A DNA stretch of 6,827 bases from Vicinamibacteria bacterium. GTDB taxonomy: Bacteria; Acidobacteriota; Vicinamibacteria; Vicinamibacterales; 2-12-FULL-66-21. The DNA is taken from positions 1 to 6,827 of the forward strand of contig JAICSD010000247.1 of NCBI GenBank assembly GCA_025937075.1, in the 5' to 3' direction. Below are positions 6,140-6,827 of this stretch, piece by piece. Positions within the stretch are counted from its first letter, which is position 1; the number at the start of each line of letters is the position of its first letter. Below the pieces are notes generated by a model. The model searched no databases. It was not told the DNA's origin and saw nothing but the letters and a program-made list of their open reading frames with translations. A program made the position numbers and the translations under genes.

Positions 6140-6543
6140 ACACCATCCGCGTCGTCATCGCCAAGCCCGGGCTCGACGGCCACGATCGTGGTGCCAAGGT
6201 CATCGCGCGCGCGCTGCGCGATGCGGGGATGGAGGTCATCTACACGGGCCTTCGTCAGACGCCCGAGCAGGTGGTCGCCGCGGCGCTCCAGGAAGACGCG
6301 GACGTCATCGGACTGTCGATCCTGTCGGGCGCGCACATGCACATCTGCCCGCGCGTGATGGAGCTCTTGAAGGAGAAGGGGCTCGAGGACGTGCTCGTCG
6401 TCGTGGGCGGCATCATTCCCGACGTCGACATCCCGAAGCTGCAGGCGATGGGCGTCAAGGGCATCTTCCTGCCCGGCACGCCGATGCAGGAGATCATCGA
6501 CTTCATCAACGCGAACGTGAGGCCGCGCGCCGAACGCGTGTGA
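6136..6543 (+). CDS. Cobalamin-binding subunit of the acyl-CoA mutase
   Basis: Small subunit (135 aa) that holds adenosylcobalamin and docks on the catalytic subunit. It carries the complete base-off/His-on signature: Asp14-x-His16-x-x-Gly19 in GLDGHDRG, where His16 is the lower axial cobalt ligand; Ser61-Ile-Leu63 in GLSILSGAH; and Gly91-Gly92 in VVVGGIIP. These bind the nucleotide tail in a flavodoxin-like fold. The length is that of a stand-alone B12 domain of the C-terminal methylmalonyl-CoA mutase type. The start is GTG at 6136-6138, overlapping the upstream TGA as GTGA, so translation is probably coupled to the catalytic subunit at matched amounts. No upstream in-frame ATG fits. Whatever the acyl substrate is, it is set by the large subunit. 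A MeaB/ArgK-type chaperone GTPase often lies near such genes, but none is in this window. Confidence 0.96.
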   Translation: MNTIRVVIAKPGLDGHDRGAKVIARALRDAGMEVIYTGLRQTPEQVVAAALQEDADVIGLSILSGAHMHICPRVMELLKEKGLEDVLVVVGGIIPDVDIPKLQAMGVKGIFLPGTPMQEIIDFINANVRPRAERV

Positions 6544-6555
6544 CACACGCGCACA

Positions 6556-6576
6556 CGCGGCCCTGAAAGGACCGCG
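6556..6576 (+). terminator. Hairpin after the mutase operon, possible terminator
   Basis: CGCGGCCCT (6556-6564) and AGGACCGCG (6568-6576) form a nine-base stem with one mismatch around a GAA loop, starting 12 bases after the stop of the B12-binding subunit. No T-run follows, so it may act as a weak terminator, an RNA 3'-end stabiliser, or neither. Confidence 0.4.
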
Positions 6577-6594
6577 CCACGTAGCGCTCCGCGG

Positions 6595-6623
6595 TTGACT
6601 TCCCGTATCCGCCCCATTACTCT
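6595..6623 (+). promoter_or_regulatory. Possible promoter for the response-regulator gene
   Basis: TTGACT at 6595-6600 and TACTCT at 6618-6623 are separated by 17 bases. The -35 is good and the -10 is moderate. Transcription would start near 6630, giving a leader of about 28 bases that contains the hairpin at 6631-6646. Confidence 0.4.
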
Positions 6624-6630
6624 GCTAACC

Positions 6631-6646
6631 GGGCCGCACTCGGCCC
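6631..6646 (+). promoter_or_regulatory. Leader hairpin just before the response-regulator start
   Basis: GGGCCG-CACT-CGGCCC is a perfect six-base, all-GC stem with a four-base loop, ending 11 bases before the ATG at 6658. It occupies the place where a Shine-Dalgarno would be expected, and no such site is visible. It might affect translation; the role is inferred. Confidence 0.35.
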
Positions 6647-6657
6647 CGATCCCAACC

Positions 6658-6827
6658 ATGGCCCACAAATTACTGCTCGCCGACGACAGCGTGACCATCC
6701 AACGTGTGATCGAGCTGACGTTTGCCGACGAGGACGTGCAGGTGATCGCCGTCGGGAACGGTCAGCAGGCGATCGAGCGCGCCGAACGCGAGCGCCCCGA
6801 TATCGTGCTCGCGGACGTGGGAATGCC
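6658..6827 (+). CDS. Response-regulator receiver-domain protein, N-terminal part (cut by window edge)
   Basis: The first 56 codons of a protein opening with a CheY-like receiver domain, which accepts phosphate from a histidine kinase. The acidic pair Asp9-Asp10 that holds Mg2+ lies at the end of the first strand (KLLLADD). Asp53, in IVLADVGMP, is the phospho-acceptor. The first helix (TIQRVIELTF) and second strand (VQVIAVGNG) are in the expected places. The output domain, and the conserved Thr/Ser and Lys, lie beyond the window, so the target process cannot be told. The ATG at 6658-6660 is chosen because the receiver begins right after it; there is no Shine-Dalgarno. It follows the mutase operon in the same direction after 114 bases with a possible own promoter, so it is probably a separate unit. 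Confidence 0.9.
   Translation, partial: MAHKLLLADDSVTIQRVIELTFADEDVQVIAVGNGQQAIERAERERPDIVLADVGM

Overview
The window looks like chromosomal DNA from a GC-rich bacterium, most likely an acidobacterium and probably of the Vicinamibacteria lineage. The best evidence is the secreted protein at 742-2958, which has the layout of the acidobacterial 'VWFA-related' family. The split cobalamin-dependent acyl-CoA mutase and the general gene style agree with this. I see no phage, transposase, CRISPR, tRNA or rRNA signal, and almost all of the window is coding.

Layout from left to right: (1) the N-terminal 218 codons of a short/branched-chain acyl-CoA dehydrogenase on the minus strand, running off the left edge from a GTG start at 656; (2) a divergently transcribed, secreted VWFA-related protein (742-2958); (3) a convergent Glu/Leu/Phe/Val dehydrogenase on the minus strand (2973-4223), whose stop faces that of the previous gene across 14 bases, with a hairpin spanning both stops; (4) a 206-base divergent control region full of repeats and inverted half-sites, ending in a consensus TATAAT box only 11 bases before the next ATG; (5) a two-gene operon for a cobalamin-dependent acyl-CoA mutase, with the catalytic subunit (4430-6139) overlapping the B12-binding subunit (6136-6543) by four bases (GTGA); (6) a 114-base gap with two hairpins and a possible promoter; (7) the first 56 codons of a response-regulator receiver protein (from 6658, cut by the right edge).

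The metabolic genes fit together. A branched-chain acyl-CoA dehydrogenase, an amino-acid dehydrogenase and a B12-dependent acyl-CoA mutase are all steps used in catabolism of Val, Ile and Leu and of short acyl-CoAs. The mutase would usually be labelled methylmalonyl-CoA mutase. However, the two residues that set substrate choice in the studied enzymes are Phe84 and Gln202, the pair found in isobutyryl-CoA mutase, in place of the Tyr/Arg of methylmalonyl-CoA mutase. The true substrate is therefore open.

The other notable points are a short palindromic REP-like element that appears to have inserted in frame into the mutase linker, and the array of TTGAC/GTCAA half-sites between gdhA and the mutase operon. 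I did not find a defence system or other clearly new multi-gene system; most of the window is ordinary metabolism with some unusual small-scale DNA structure.
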